Assembly: GCA_965651905.1 (NCBI GenBank)
Contig: CBFGUG010000007.1
Location: 1 to 64,000, forward strand
Length of the DNA stretch: 64,000 bases
DNA from: SZUA-265 sp965651905
GTDB lineage: Bacteria; Myxococcota_A; Polyangia; Polyangiales; Polyangiaceae
Direction: 5' to 3'
The translations under genes and the position numbers were made by a program. The stretch's first letter is position 1. The number at the start of each line of letters is the position of its first letter. The notes beneath the pieces were generated by a model. That model had not been told where the DNA came from and made no database searches. It saw only the letters and a program-made list of their open reading frames with translations. Positions 1 through 10,080 of this stretch are shown here, one piece after another.

Positions 1-47
1 GCAGCGTAAACCAGTGACATCGCGTCGGATTCAAACCGTTTGTCGCT

Positions 48-3000
48 CTAGGGGCGTTGTGGGCGCCAGACCTCTCCCGCATCGAGTAACGCCTGTGTCG
101 CGTCGCGTCGATACGGCGAGTCTGGAGGACCCAACTCCAGAAACTTTCTCCAATGATCGTTGGCGCGACTGCCTGCAGGGAGGCTCGCTGCCGCCAGGTG
201 GTGCGCCTCCCACAACCAACTCGGCGGGATCTCCTCCTTCTCGACCAACTTGATGGCTTTCTCCAGCTGACGTGCGGCGTCAGCGTCACGGTGCTCCGCA
301 TGTAACAACTTGCCGTAGCGGTAGAGCCACACTGGGTTGTCGGGCTCCTCTGCCAACGCCTGAGGCCACTCGCGCAGCGCTTCTTGCCTCTGCCCCATCT
401 GATACAGCGCTTGAGCTAGATCGGCGTGAGCTTGATAGCGCGAAGGGCGCAACTTGAGAGCTTTACGCAAGTCGACAATCGCATCCCCTGGGCCACCCTG
501 ACTCAGACTCAAGCGCCCACGCTGCCAGTAGGCGTCAGCCAACCCCTTGTCTAGCTTGAGCGCGTTGTAGAGTGACTCTTTGGCCAACGCAACCTGTCCC
601 GCATCGTTCGCAACCCAGCCCACGTACATGTGATACTCGGCGCGCGAGGGGTCAAGTTCGATCGCTTGCTGTAAGCGTTTGATGGCGACCATGAACTTGC
701 CTTCGAGAAATAGCGCTCGCCCCAGACAGTGAAGCGCCTCAGATGAACGGCTGCGCTTTTTCACCACCTCTTCCAGAATCTCGACGGCGGCTTTGCCCTG
801 CTCGGCCGCGACCCGACTGCAACCAACTCGCAACTTGAGATCGGGATCGTTCGGATCTTTGGCAAGGGCCTTTTCGTACTCGGCCAGTGCTTCCTGACCG
901 CGCCCCGTCTGCTCGAGCAACAAGCCACGTTCTAGCGGCAAACCGGGCAGCTCCTTGTCGAGCTTGGCCACCTCGTCGAACACTTCCCAGGCCTCGTCCG
1001 CCCTTCGTAAGCGACGCAGCGCCGAGCCCTTGTTGAACAACGCCGTGACATCTCCCGGGTCCAACTTGCGTGCTTCCTCGAAGGCCTCGAGCGCGACTTC
1101 ATAGCGCCCCTGGGACAACGCCACCTGCCCCACGCTGTTACGCAGCGAGACTGACTTGGGGAACTTCTGTTGAGCCTCGGAAAGCAGCTTCTCCGCTTCG
1201 TCGAGCTTCCCCTCCTTGGTCATCAACTTGGCCAACGCCACCGTGGCGTCGACTGCAATTTCTGCGTCTCCGCCCTTTTCGACGGCAAGCTGGTAGGCCT
1301 TCTCTGCTGCGTCGTTCTTGCCCGAGCCTTCGACCAAGCGCCCAAACCAATACGACACCTCGGGGTGATCGGGGTGCGACTGCTTGAGTGGCACGAGAGC
1401 GCTCTTGGCCTTGTCATTGCGCTCGAGCTCGATGTGTGAACGCACCACACCGAGTTGCGCCTCCAAGGGAGCGTTGGGTTCGGCTGCCGCAGCTTCGTAT
1501 CGCGCCAAGGCCGCGGCGTGCCGCCCAGCCGTCGAAAACGTCTTCGCCAACCCGAGTAGAGGGCGCGGCGCTTTGGGGTCGACCTTCAGCGCGAGTCCGT
1601 ACTCCGCCTCCGCGCGACTGATTCGGCCGCGGTCTAGATGGATGTCACCGAGTAGAGCATGCGCATCCATCACCTCTTTGGGACTGAGCAGCTGCGGCTC
1701 GGCCAGCACTTGATCCAGCAGCTTCATCGCCGCCTCTTCATTGCTCTCGCTGAACTCGATCTCCGCCGCCATCAGACGCGCTCCGACGTGTTTCGGTTGC
1801 TGCTCCAGGGCTTTCTGGGCGTGCTGTTTGGCCGCCTTCAGATCACCGAGTTGAAACACCGTGCGCGCCAGCCCGTACAGCGTCCAGGCGCTCGGCGTAC
1901 GCTCCACTGCCGCGGTCCAAGCGAGCTTGGCATCCTCGACGCGCCCCTCGCGTAAGGCCAACTCACCGCGTAAGGCAAACACCTCGACCGAATCGCCCAA
2001 GCGCTCCAAGGCACGTCCTGCCGCAGCAAAGTCGCCACCCACGAGCGCTTCTGCCGCCTGGGCGTGTCCGAAGTACTTGACGGACTCGTCGCCACCAGCG
2101 TCCAACAAGCCCTGCATCAGTACTTTGCCGCTGGCCTGCATGTCGGCTTGTCCAGGAAAACGCGCAACCCACGAGTAGTGCGCGAACGCAGAGTACGCGT
2201 CCAGGGGCTTGAAACGCGGAGCCTGGGTTCGAGATCGCTGACACAAGGCTGCGACGTCGGCCGCCGCGGTGAAGCTGTCTTGGTGGCGTAGCGCCAAAAC
2301 CTTCTCTGCGGTTTGGTTGAGCAAGGCCTGGTGCTTCTCTCTGTCGAGGAAGTCACTGACCAAGTGCATGCCAAAAGGTCCGAGGGACGGAACCAAAGAC
2401 AGAGCGCCACCAGCGATCCCGAGCAGCAGGATCGCTGCCAAGGCGATCCGCCCCGCTTTCGACTTCTTCTTGGGCTTCGGCTTGACGCGCGCCTTGCCTG
2501 GTTCGACCAGATCGACTCCCGGGGCGACCGTTCCAGGCGCAGGCGCTGCGGGCATTTCCAAGCCGACTGATGCGGGCGCGTCGTCTTCTTCCTGGGGAAT
2601 GGCCCCGAACTCTGCGCCTTCCGCTTCGGCGAAGTCACTCCCACTGACCGCTGTTGACCCGTCACCTGCAGCTTCCCCGAAGTCGTCAGCTTCATCGAAC
2701 TCTTCGCTCTCGGCTGAGGCTTCTCCCAAGTCGACCTCTCCGTACTCGGTGCCTCCGACGGAGAAGTCCTCTTCGGGTTCGACAGGTTCCGCGTCAGCCG
2801 ACAGTGGCAGCGCTCCTGCCATGGACTCCGCAGGCATCCCGAGCAGCTGCTGCCCAGAACTACCCGCGGCAAAGTCGTCACCGCCGTCGTCGAAAAACGG
2901 ATCATCGTGCTCTCCCGAGCGCACGGCAGGTCGCCCCTGACTCGACTTCGATGCGCGACTCGGGGGCACCGAGTCCAGCCTGAACATGTCGGTGGAGAAC

Positions 3001-4787
3001 GCAGAAAACTGTGAATCCGGAGGCCCCAGCTGCGAACTCGCGCTCGTGTCTTGCCTCGAAGACGTGACCGAGTCCAACTCGGGAAGCTCGGGCATCGACG
3101 TGGCAGTGGCTGCCGCAGCGCCTTTGGACGACGCAGCGCCCTTGGACGACGGGGGTGGGGGCGCAAATCCAGCCGGGCGAGGCACGCGCAGCAGATCGTC
3201 GTCGGCTTTGTCAGTGATCACGGGCGGAGCGCCAGGTGCGGGCTCGGGCCCGAAGTCGCCTGACTCTCTGTCGTCGGCCATCGCGGCCAACTCTTCGTCG
3301 AAGTCCTCGGCTGGCGACGGCAGCTCGATGGCACCCAAGTCGAACCCATCGTCTTCGTCGACGGGCTCGCCGATGGGAGCTATCGATTCCAGCTCTTCCG
3401 CGGGTTCACTTGCAGGAGGCAAGGCCTCGCCCAAATCGTCATCGGGAGGCGGACTCGACGTCGGAAGGGGAACGCGCTTGGTCGCAGGATGCGGCACGGC
3501 GGGGCCATGTTCCAAGCTATCCTCGCCACCGAGCGCAAGCCCGCCCATGGGTTTCGTCCCACCGCTCCGCGGAGAGGGCGCCTTGGCATCGAGCGAGAAC
3601 CCACCGAGCGACAGACCCGTATTGCTTCCCCCGCCAGGTGCCCTGCTGGAGCCCGCGGCACGCGTCTCACCCGACGTGCTTGCTTCGGGAAGGTCTTCGT
3701 CGTCCAGAGTGAACGCACCGAACGACATCGAAGTGCTGACACTGGCGTCCGCTGCGGGCTTGGGCGGTAGGGAGTTGAGATCCGCGAAGGAGGTTTCGTC
3801 GTCGTTCGTGCGCGGGGGAGGTTCGGAGTTCAGCGACGCGAAAGAAGTCTCGTCTTCACCCGCCGCCGCTGGCGGGTCCGAGTTGAGCGAAGCGAAAGAA
3901 GTCTCATCGGAGATCGCGTTGCGCGGCGGCTTGGAGTTCAGATCCGCGAACGACGTTTCATCTACGATGGTATTCGCGTCGTCGACGTCGACGATGGTAT
4001 CCAACTCCTTTCGAGCTGGCGTCAGTCGTCCAGGCTCGGGCCGCGGAACGCGGGCGCCCCCGGGCCTTGGAATCGCGGGCCTCGGTATGGTCGGCCTGGG
4101 CACCGCCGGGCGCGGGACGGTCACCGCTGGACCAACCACGGTAGGTGGATCGGAAGCAGACGCGCCAGCTCCTGGACCATCGCTGCCCTTTGGGTTCCCG
4201 AGCTTTGGTCGAGGCGCCAAACTGGGCAAAGCTGCGCCTTGACGCCCACGCGGCAACAGGCTCGGCAGCCCGACGTCATCGTCTGAAGGGGACTTGGATG
4301 AACGTCGCCCTGGAACGACACTAGGCAGCCCTGGCGCGTCATCCGTGAGGCTCGGAAGTTCGGCGTCGTCGAGCTCGAGGGCAGGGTTACTCCGAGACGT
4401 ACTGCTGAGCGGAGGTGGATCATCCGAGTGTCGCACGGCGGGACTCGGCACCCCGACCATGGTGTCTGAGGTTTTCTGCGCCTCACCTTTGGGTGACGGC
4501 AGGTCCACACCAGATTCACCGGGTTTTGGCTGAGTTGGCGGGCCCTTCAGACGCACGGGAGCGGCCACGCCGATCATCGTCGTGGAATCGGTGCGGCGGC
4601 CCGGCGTGAGGCCCGTGCCCGCAATCGTTCCCGTTCTCGCGTCGGACACTCCCTTGGGGTCGTCTGGCGGGTGTACGACGAAGCGCGTGGTGCACTTCGG
4701 ACAACGCATGTTCACTCCCGCCGCGGGAACTCGGCGTTCGTCAACTTGATAGGGTGCGTGGCATTTGGGGCATTGGACTCTGAACAT
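48..4787 (-). CDS. MJ0042 zinc-ribbon / TPR membrane protein
   Basis: A 1579-residue protein. It opens with an MJ0042-type zinc ribbon (Cys pairs at residues 6/9 and 29/32, in the form CPKC). A long disordered Pro/Ser/Asp-rich region follows to about residue 760, with repeated short motifs including four DETSFAxLNS copies at about residues 277-338. A Lys-rich stretch and one membrane helix lie near residues 770-795, and the last ~700 residues are tandem TPRs. In this arrangement the zinc ribbon and linker would be cytoplasmic and the TPRs periplasmic. The frame opens one codon earlier at a TTG, but ATG at 4787 gives the normal MFRVQCPKC start of this domain. It is divergent from the giant TPR pair, so a shared function is possible. 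It resembles myxobacterial zinc-ribbon/TPR proteins; the exact role is unknown. Confidence 0.85.
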   Translation of the reverse strand: MFRVQCPKCHAPYQVDERRVPAAGVNMRCPKCTTRFVVHPPDDPKGVSDARTGTIAGTGLTPGRRTDSTTMIGVAAPVRLKGPPTQPKPGESGVDLPSPKGEAQKTSDTMVGVPSPAVRHSDDPPPLSSTSRSNPALELDDAELPSLTDDAPGLPSVVPGRRSSKSPSDDDVGLPSLLPRGRQGAALPSLAPRPKLGNPKGSDGPGAGASASDPPTVVGPAVTVPRPAVPRPTIPRPAIPRPGGARVPRPEPGRLTPARKELDTIVDVDDANTIVDETSFADLNSKPPRNAISDETSFASLNSDPPAAAGEDETSFASLNSEPPPRTNDDETSFADLNSLPPKPAADASVSTSMSFGAFTLDDEDLPEASTSGETRAAGSSRAPGGGSNTGLSLGGFSLDAKAPSPRSGGTKPMGGLALGGEDSLEHGPAVPHPATKRVPLPTSSPPPDDDLGEALPPASEPAEELESIAPIGEPVDEDDGFDLGAIELPSPAEDFDEELAAMADDRESGDFGPEPAPGAPPVITDKADDDLLRVPRPAGFAPPPPSSKGAASSKGAAAATATSMPELPELDSVTSSRQDTSASSQLGPPDSQFSAFSTDMFRLDSVPPSRASKSSQGRPAVRSGEHDDPFFDDGGDDFAAGSSGQQLLGMPAESMAGALPLSADAEPVEPEEDFSVGGTEYGEVDLGEASAESEEFDEADDFGEAAGDGSTAVSGSDFAEAEGAEFGAIPQEEDDAPASVGLEMPAAPAPGTVAPGVDLVEPGKARVKPKPKKKSKAGRIALAAILLLGIAGGALSLVPSLGPFGMHLVSDFLDREKHQALLNQTAEKVLALRHQDSFTAAADVAALCQRSRTQAPRFKPLDAYSAFAHYSWVARFPGQADMQASGKVLMQGLLDAGGDESVKYFGHAQAAEALVGGDFAAAGRALERLGDSVEVFALRGELALREGRVEDAKLAWTAAVERTPSAWTLYGLARTVFQLGDLKAAKQHAQKALEQQPKHVGARLMAAEIEFSESNEEAAMKLLDQVLAEPQLLSPKEVMDAHALLGDIHLDRGRISRAEAEYGLALKVDPKAPRPLLGLAKTFSTAGRHAAALARYEAAAAEPNAPLEAQLGVVRSHIELERNDKAKSALVPLKQSHPDHPEVSYWFGRLVEGSGKNDAAEKAYQLAVEKGGDAEIAVDATVALAKLMTKEGKLDEAEKLLSEAQQKFPKSVSLRNSVGQVALSQGRYEVALEAFEEARKLDPGDVTALFNKGSALRRLRRADEAWEVFDEVAKLDKELPGLPLERGLLLEQTGRGQEALAEYEKALAKDPNDPDLKLRVGCSRVAAEQGKAAVEILEEVVKKRSRSSEALHCLGRALFLEGKFMVAIKRLQQAIELDPSRAEYHMYVGWVANDAGQVALAKESLYNALKLDKGLADAYWQRGRLSLSQGGPGDAIVDLRKALKLRPSRYQAHADLAQALYQMGQRQEALREWPQALAEEPDNPVWLYRYGKLLHAEHRDADAARQLEKAIKLVEKEEIPPSWLWEAHHLAAASLPAGSRANDHWRKFLELGPPDSPYRRDATQALLDAGEVWRPQRP
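3774..3959 (-). repeat. Four-copy DETSFAxLNS coding repeat
   Basis: Within the disordered linker of the zinc-ribbon/TPR protein, the peptide DETSFA(D/S)LNS recurs four times, spaced by 18, 18 and 19 residues and each followed by x-PP. The intervening residues vary, so selection appears to act on the short motif rather than on the whole unit. Confidence 0.8.
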
Positions 4788-5352
4788 CAACCCTCGGTCG
4801 CTGCGGTGCCAGCGGAGTGTATCTCCAAAGTTGGAAGCTTAGGCTCCATTGGCCACGATCTTTTCGGGAAGTACCAACTCTTGGCCTCGCTAGGTCCGCA
4901 TCTCGGGAGCACTGTCGGTCGTGCAGCCGATGCTGCATGTCGACGCGAGCAAGGCCAACTTTCTGGAGGCTGCGGCCGCCCCGACGACGACGACATCGAC
5001 CCGCCCGTGGCGTGGGGTGTGCGACTGCGCCTCGCAGGTATCTCTTGGTCGCCGCGCAGCACGACGCGCATACCACCCAATACCAGCGCAATTCGGCCGC
5101 GGTCGTTACGACCAACAGGCCCCCGCAGTCCGCCGAAGCTCGTTCGAACTCTGTCGTCGGTTGAAGGCACGAGCCTCAGCAGCGCACACTCAACCACATA
5201 GCTCACGCAGCGCGGGGCCATCTTCGCTCGCCCGCGACCTGTCCCCACAGACCATCCGCGCCCCCTCGAGCGGCTCACAGACCTGCCGCATATTTGGCCA
5301 ACCCGAACAAAAGGATAGGCTCTCGCTGTGCGCTGTCGGCGTACCGACCCCC
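4788..5352. other. Divergent intergenic region, 565 bp
   Basis: This lies between the zinc-ribbon/TPR gene (minus) and the giant TPR gene (plus), so it should hold both promoters. An open frame continues upstream of the TPR start through the whole gap, and other frames are open on both strands. Their translations are Arg/Ser/Pro-rich with no recognisable domain, as expected of GC-rich non-coding DNA. I see no clear promoter, RNA or terminator. Confidence 0.5.
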
Positions 5353-8300
5353 ATGCGACTGTCCCTGCGTCCCAGTTCCATTCCCCCGAGCGCACGCGAA
5401 TTGCTCGAGGCCGTGCAGGGCCTGCGTGCTGAACTCGAACAGGTCAGCTCACCTGAAGAGCGCGCGCTGTTGCTGCACGAGATAGGTGTGTTGGAAGAAC
5501 TCCATCGCGACGATCACGCTGCAGCCAAAGACCTACTCGGCGCCGTCAATGCCGCTTCCGCGCTGCGCGAGCCACTGGAAACGCTCGTGGCGTTAGTCGA
5601 ACGGCGTCACTCCTTTCAGAACCTCGGCAAGCTGCTCGATCGCTTGGGCCGCGTCGCGACCACCCCCGAAGAGATCGCGCGCGCACAGTTGGCCCGCGGA
5701 GATTTCCTTTCGGATCAACGCAAAGACGACGAGTCCGCGCGCCAGGCATACGAGTACGCGGAGCGTGCTGGAGCTCAACCCACCGCGGCCTGGGCCAGCC
5801 TCGAACACCTGGCGGGGCGTCAGAACGACGCTGCGCTCAAGCAACGGGTCATCGCGGCGCGTGCAAGCCGTACGGAAAACGCGGAGTATCGCGCGCTGTT
5901 ATCCTATCGGGCAGCGTGTGCGGCGATCGAAGCAGGTGACGAACTAGGGGGTCTGCGCCTTCTCGAGCAACTGGCGGAGAGTCGTAACCCGGCACGCGGC
6001 CAGGCGCTGCTCTCCCTCGAACAGCAGGCGTCGCGCGCGGGTGACAAGCGCAGTGTGGCGCTCTTGCGTCAGCGTCGCGCCCAGTGGTTCTCACAGTTGG
6101 GAGAGCAGGGCGAGAGCGAACTGTTCTCGGGCATGTGCACGCCTCATACCGCGGCCGTGGCCGCTGCTGAGCTGTGGGTGCGCGCCGCGCGTTGTTTCGA
6201 CGAGATTGGCGATCACGACGCAGCGCTGGCGAGTCTGGCTCGGGCCGAACGTGCCTTGGAGAACAACCCTGCGGTGCTTCATGGCCTGGTCGACGCGTAC
6301 GCGCGCGCGAGCAACGCCGTTGGCCTGGGACAAACCGTTGGGCGACTACTGCAGGTTCACGAAATCGCAGGCCCCGGGCGCGCGGCGTTGTTGTGGTCGG
6401 CGGCCCACGCCGAAGCCCGCCGCGATCATCCGAACGAAGCCATCGCGCTGCTGCAGCGCGCCCTCGAGGCCGATCCGAAGGCGCTCCCTGCCCGCGCCCT
6501 TCAGCTCAACCTGCTGATCGAAAATGGCGATCAGCAGCCGCTCGCGGATTGTCTGGAAGGCATCGCGGCCCAGTCCGAAGACGACACGACGCGCGCGGCA
6601 TATTACGCGCTTGCAGCCCTCGCGTGGAGTCGTTCTCCGGGTCAAGGGGACGCGGCTCGATCGGCATTGGCACTCGCCAGTGGGGCTGGACTGTCACCCA
6701 AGTCCGCGTCGCGACTCGGACGCTTACTCGCCGGACACGGTGATAACCTCCCGTGGCAACGTGAAGCCACCGAACGGTTGCTCAAGATAGAAGCAGTCGA
6801 GGAGCGACACAGCGCGTGGCTGGAACTGGCACGTGCCGCATGGTTGCGTGGGCAACCCGAGGCTGCCAACGCCGCCCTAGACCGACTCGGCTCCGAATCC
6901 GAAGGAGCGTGGCTCGCGGCATTGCTGATGGCGTACCAGCCCGAGGCGCCCAACGATCCGCGAGCTAATCCGAAACCAGCAACTGGCGTCGACGCGCTGC
7001 TACAACTAGCAGAAGTCGCCCCCAGCGACGTCAACGCAGCCCTGCGCCAAATCGTGGCTCACCGTCATCAGCGCGCGGGTCAGTTCGACGCAGCTGGCGT
7101 GATGTTGAACGACCTCCACGACGAGTATCCTGCCAACGTCACCGTGGCCGCGCACCTCGCGCAGATACTACGCAAGGCTGGCGAGTCGGAAAACGCAGCA
7201 CGCGTCTTGGCGGAGAGCGGCGATGCAGTCGCAGACTTCGAGGTCGCCACCGTACTCAAGCTGCAAGCGGGTATCATGGCTTGGCTCGGTAACCAGCGCC
7301 TGGAAGCCGTCGCCCATTTCGAGAACGCGGGCAAGTTGGCGAGCAATGCCAGTTCCACGCTATACCATTGGGCACTTCGCGCGGCATCTCCCGACGACGC
7401 CACGGCGCGTCGCAAGGCTTTGGAGGTCGGCCTCGAGAGCAACGGCGACACCGACGTCTACGCCCTCGAGCGGTTTGCGCTGGGCCTGGGCGACGCGTCG
7501 CCCTATCCCGAGGCCACGGCTGGGCTCGATGCGGCCGACGAAGTTTCGCTGGGCGAGAGCGGTGAAGCCGTTCAGCTCGCACGCGCCCTGTGGCGTCGCA
7601 GCCGCCAACACGGCGCCGCTCTCGGACACTTGGAGGCCCACTCGGATCTCGGCAAGGAGATCGCGCGTGCGGTGCGTTTCTCGGAAACACGCAGCCACGC
7701 GATGCCGAACCCCGAGGAGCTGTGCAAGCTCGCCGAAACGTGGAGTCGCACGGGCGCACTGAGTGCGGCGCTGGAGTGGCTCGGCGCAGCCGTGGCGAAC
7801 AAGGACCACGCCGCTGAACGACACGCACGCCACGCCATCTCCAAACACTTGGAGGGCGAGGCCCGCGCCCAAAGTGACGCAGGCGCGGCCCTGGTCGCAC
7901 TGCTCACCACGTCTGAACTCCCCGAACTGCTCGACTCGCCGTCACCCGCAACACGCCTGGTGAACGTCGAGATATCTCCGCCAGGATGTGATCCGCGAAG
8001 GCGAGGGTCAGCTCTCGCTGGGGCAGGTGAACTGCTGGGAGAACAGAGTGAACCAGTGATGTTGGCCATGGCTGGTTACAACGAACTGTTGGCACAGCGT
8101 TATGAACAAGCCGCCGCCAGCTTTCGCGCAGTGGTCACTGCACTTCCCGGGGACGTACCAGGCTGGGAAGGCTTGCGTCTGGCGGCGCGCGCTCTCGAAC
8201 AGCGAGACGTGGAAGCCGAAGCTTGCCTACAACTCGGCGAACTCGCCAGTCAGCCCAAGGTCGCGGCTCGCTTCTTTCGAGAAGCGGCAACTTTGTTGCT

Positions 8301-10080
8301 CGACGACTTGGCGGACGAGGACCGGGGACATCGCGCCCTGGAACGAGCAACGACACTGGACATCACGCACAAGGCCAGCTTTCAACGCTGGTACTCGGTG
8401 CTCAAGACGCGCAACCAGCCGCAACCGATCGTCGACCTGCTCGCGCGACGCATACAAGCGACCAACAGTGTATCCGAGCTGATCGTACTGTATTGGGATC
8501 GCGCTCGCGCATTTCGAGCGATGGACGAGCTCGAACTCGCGCTCGACGAGATCAAGAACCTCACTCTGCTCGACGCGGGACACGTCGGTGCCCGCGCGTT
8601 GCTCGGCGAGATCTACATACGTCAAGAGAACTTCGAACAAGCCGCGAAAGAACTGGCGGATCTGGCAACCCTCGACAACGCTCCCGATGAACAGCGTCTG
8701 ATGAGTGGCGTCGCCGCTGTCGATCTCTACGAGACCAAGCTCGACAATCTATCCAAGGCACTCGAGGTGCTCGACGAACTGCAAACGGCAAACCTCGACA
8801 CGCTTGCGGTGCGCGAACGACTGGCACGTTCCGCGGCGAAGGCAGAGCGTTGGGGTGACGCTGCTCGCCTGCTCGAAGAGCTGTTGGGTCAGCGCGAAAC
8901 CAAGGCGGGCAAGATCGATGCAGCGAGACTGCTGCTGGCCATTTACCGCGACGAGCTGGAGCAACCCGCGCGAGCGCGGGCGGCCTGTGAAAAGTTGCTG
9001 TCGCACGCACCAACCGACCCTGAGGCGGTCGATCACGTGCTGAGCGACTCGACGGACGACACGCCTTCGCCCCTGTTATCGCGCGTGGCAGAGTCACTGC
9101 TCAACGCGCCAATCGAAGATCTGGACGCCGAACAGGTCGCCCGGATCGCGCGGGTGGCGGAACAACTCGACGACCCAGCGCTGCGCCAAGCCGCTGTCGG
9201 CGCGCTGGTAACACTCGGCGTCAACAGCCGTGAGCTACGCGAAGAGCTCGACGAACTAGATGCGCGCTCCGAGCACGTACCTCGGGTAGTGCTCGACGAC
9301 ATCCAGGCCTCGGGCGTCCTCGACCCCAACGACCGCGGAGCACTGCGTCGCTTGTTCGAAACCATCGGCCCCTATTTGGGCAGTGTGCTCGGACCCGATC
9401 TGAAGACCCTCGAGGTCGGCAGGCGCCAGCGCGTCAAGCCGCCCACCGCGGCCCAGTTGCGCGCAGAGTTGGCGGCGTTTGCTGGAGCGTTCGGTCTCGG
9501 GGACTTCGAATTGTACATCGGTGGTACCGACCCGCGTGGCATCCGGGTGGTCGCGGATCCCAAACTTCCCGCATTCGTCGTCGGCCCGGACGTCGCGTCC
9601 CCGCTGTCCGCCGACCACCGTTGGTCCGTTGCCCAACAGGTACTGGCGCTGGCATCCGGGACTCAGATCCTCTTGCAGCGCGAAGACGTCGACGTGGCGG
9701 CGCTGGCAGCGGCTGCCTGCAACTTGGCCAAGACCCCGCTACCGGGTCCCAGCTTCGCGATGACCAACGAGTTTGCTCGCGCGCTGGACAAGCACCTACC
9801 GCGCAAGATCAGAAAAGACCTCCACGAGATCACCAGCCAGATTCAGGACGAGGCTCCAGATCTTCTCGAATGGGCACGCTCGGCACGCTCCAGCCTCGAT
9901 CGAGCCGCGGCGGTAGCCATCGGAGACGTCTCGCGGGTCGTGCTTTCTCCCAAGGAGCGGGAAACTCAACAGCGCCGCTTCAGCGAGGCCACGGAGCGTC
10001 GAATCTGGCGCCTCCTGCGTTTCGTGCTTTCACCCACCTTCTCCAAGTTGAGAGACCGTCTCGGGATGACCATAAGATGA
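5353..10080 (+). CDS. Giant TPR protein A
   Basis: About 1575 residues, almost entirely helical repeats of TPR type rich in Ala, Leu, Arg and Glu (for example RALEADPKALPARAL and AVVTALPGDVPGW). No signal peptide or membrane segment is evident, so it is probably a cytoplasmic scaffold. The last ~200 residues form a separate domain (around ELYIGG..., then LPRKIRKDL) that recurs in the next gene. The frame is open back to 4921, but the extension is Arg/Ser-rich and unlike the body. ATG at 5353 begins MRLSLRPSS immediately before the regular helices. The stop overlaps the ATG of the next gene in ATGA form, implying translational coupling. Function unknown; giant TPR proteins are common in myxobacteria. 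Confidence 0.8.
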   Translation: MRLSLRPSSIPPSARELLEAVQGLRAELEQVSSPEERALLLHEIGVLEELHRDDHAAAKDLLGAVNAASALREPLETLVALVERRHSFQNLGKLLDRLGRVATTPEEIARAQLARGDFLSDQRKDDESARQAYEYAERAGAQPTAAWASLEHLAGRQNDAALKQRVIAARASRTENAEYRALLSYRAACAAIEAGDELGGLRLLEQLAESRNPARGQALLSLEQQASRAGDKRSVALLRQRRAQWFSQLGEQGESELFSGMCTPHTAAVAAAELWVRAARCFDEIGDHDAALASLARAERALENNPAVLHGLVDAYARASNAVGLGQTVGRLLQVHEIAGPGRAALLWSAAHAEARRDHPNEAIALLQRALEADPKALPARALQLNLLIENGDQQPLADCLEGIAAQSEDDTTRAAYYALAALAWSRSPGQGDAARSALALASGAGLSPKSASRLGRLLAGHGDNLPWQREATERLLKIEAVEERHSAWLELARAAWLRGQPEAANAALDRLGSESEGAWLAALLMAYQPEAPNDPRANPKPATGVDALLQLAEVAPSDVNAALRQIVAHRHQRAGQFDAAGVMLNDLHDEYPANVTVAAHLAQILRKAGESENAARVLAESGDAVADFEVATVLKLQAGIMAWLGNQRLEAVAHFENAGKLASNASSTLYHWALRAASPDDATARRKALEVGLESNGDTDVYALERFALGLGDASPYPEATAGLDAADEVSLGESGEAVQLARALWRRSRQHGAALGHLEAHSDLGKEIARAVRFSETRSHAMPNPEELCKLAETWSRTGALSAALEWLGAAVANKDHAAERHARHAISKHLEGEARAQSDAGAALVALLTTSELPELLDSPSPATRLVNVEISPPGCDPRRRGSALAGAGELLGEQSEPVMLAMAGYNELLAQRYEQAAASFRAVVTALPGDVPGWEGLRLAARALEQRDVEAEACLQLGELASQPKVAARFFREAATLLLDDLADEDRGHRALERATTLDITHKASFQRWYSVLKTRNQPQPIVDLLARRIQATNSVSELIVLYWDRARAFRAMDELELALDEIKNLTLLDAGHVGARALLGEIYIRQENFEQAAKELADLATLDNAPDEQRLMSGVAAVDLYETKLDNLSKALEVLDELQTANLDTLAVRERLARSAAKAERWGDAARLLEELLGQRETKAGKIDAARLLLAIYRDELEQPARARAACEKLLSHAPTDPEAVDHVLSDSTDDTPSPLLSRVAESLLNAPIEDLDAEQVARIARVAEQLDDPALRQAAVGALVTLGVNSRELREELDELDARSEHVPRVVLDDIQASGVLDPNDRGALRRLFETIGPYLGSVLGPDLKTLEVGRRQRVKPPTAAQLRAELAAFAGAFGLGDFELYIGGTDPRGIRVVADPKLPAFVVGPDVASPLSADHRWSVAQQVLALASGTQILLQREDVDVAALAAAACNLAKTPLPGPSFAMTNEFARALDKHLPRKIRKDLHEITSQIQDEAPDLLEWARSARSSLDRAAAVAIGDVSRVVLSPKERETQQRRFSEATERRIWRLLRFVLSPTFSKLRDRLGMTIR

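Noticed and set aside
2986..4242. 418-codon plus-strand frame opposite the zinc-ribbon/TPR gene
   Set aside because: Ser/Gly-rich mirror of the low-complexity linker on the other strand; no ribosome site or domain.
4787..5395. 202-codon minus-strand frame in the gap before giant TPR protein A
   Set aside because: Arg/Ser-rich, overlaps both flanking genes, and the likely starts of the neighbours leave it no ribosome site.
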